Source of the DNA: Avoscillospira sp045530865
GTDB taxonomy: Bacteria > Bacillota > Clostridia > Oscillospirales > Oscillospiraceae
Assembly: GCA_045530865.1 (NCBI GenBank)
Contig: JAZSCX010000120.1
Coordinates: 1-31,393, forward strand
DNA length: 31,393 bases
Direction: 5' to 3'
Notes under the pieces: model-generated
The model's database searches: none
Told to the model about the DNA's origin: nothing
What the model saw: only the letters and a program-made list of their open reading frames with translations
Position numbers and translations under genes: made by a program
In this document: positions 31,202 to 31,393 of the stretch, piece after piece
Numbering within the stretch: position 1 is the first letter of the stretch
Layout of the letters: each line of letters begins with the position of its first letter

Positions 31202-31393
31202 ATGATGTCAGAGACCTATTGCGGAAAAGATTGTTCAGATTGCAGACAAAAAGATACGCTGACCTGTCCGGGCTGTCAGGCCGGGCCCGGCAGCCAGTAT
31301 GGCGGAAGCTGTGACCTCGCCAAATGCTGCAGAGAAAAGGGCCACAAAACATGCTCCACCTGTGGTTACATCGGACACTGCGGCACCCTTCGC
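31202..31393 (+). CDS. Cysteine-rich DUF3795-like protein, 3' end outside the window
   Basis: The first 64 codons are present and the frame stays open to the window edge. The protein starts MMSETYCGKDCSDCRQKDTL, then has CPGCQAG, CDLAKCCREKG and CSTCGYIGHC, about a dozen cysteines in CxxC-like pairs. This fits DUF3795-type or other metal-binding cysteine-rich proteins. AAGGAGGG precedes the start; ATG 31205 is an equally possible start. Function is unknown. Confidence 0.75.
   Translation, partial: MMSETYCGKDCSDCRQKDTLTCPGCQAGPGSQYGGSCDLAKCCREKGHKTCSTCGYIGHCGTLR

Noticed and set aside
1..31393. CRISPR arrays, tRNA or rRNA genes, insertion-sequence transposases
   Set aside because: No regularly spaced repeats, cloverleaf-like genes, rRNA stretches or transposase motifs were seen on reading; the only recombinase is the tyrosine integrase.

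Overview
The window looks like chromosomal DNA of a gut-type Firmicute, most likely class Clostridia and perhaps an Oscillospirales relative. This is inferred from strong AGGAGG-type ribosome binding sites, TagGH/Wzm-Wzt-like export genes, an EpsG-like membrane protein, and Tn916-type integrase and excisionase genes. No rRNA or tRNA was seen, so the taxonomy is only an impression.

Region 1 (1-392) has no intact gene. It holds a decayed copy of the start of a low-molecular-weight protein tyrosine phosphatase gene, a hairpin, and a good sigma-A-type promoter facing right.

Region 2 (435-21256) is a long, tightly packed plus-strand operon for a secreted or surface glycan. It has an EpsG/Wzy-like membrane protein, eight family-2 and three family-4 glycosyltransferases, a pyruvyl transferase homolog, two LbH acetyltransferases and an ABC-2 exporter with a Wzt-type ATPase. 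In its middle is a compact four-gene block (8768-12363): a DUF115/MptE-like protein, a CMP-sugar-type cytidylyltransferase, a DRE-TIM aldolase fused to a DUF115-like domain, and a KdsC-like phosphatase. I read this block as a candidate route to a CMP-activated 2-keto acid sugar in which a pyruvate aldolase of the HMGL/4-hydroxy-2-oxovalerate family takes the place of NeuB or KdsA. Many genes overlap by 4-29 bases, so the block is probably co-transcribed and translationally coupled.

Region 3 (21269-23862) looks like accessory or defence DNA: an HExxH metallopeptidase-like gene at the end of the operon, a bidirectional terminator, and a convergent zinc-ribbon/AbiH abortive-infection gene. The AbiH promoter contains a perfect 22-bp palindrome.

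Region 4 (about 23976-30550) is an integrative mobilizable element. It has a small helical protein, a DUF6076-like zinc-finger protein, a RecA-fold ATPase, an oriT-like region rich in inverted repeats, MobC, a MobP-type relaxase with a MobB-like gene overprinted in another frame, a Tn916-type Xis, and a Tn916-type tyrosine integrase.

Region 5 (30574-31393) has an intact low-molecular-weight protein tyrosine phosphatase with a strong terminator, then the start of a cysteine-rich protein that runs off the window. The first 61 bases of the phosphatase region match the relic at the left edge (51 of 61 identical by eye), so about 30 kb of glycan and mobile DNA is bracketed by two copies of the same gene start.
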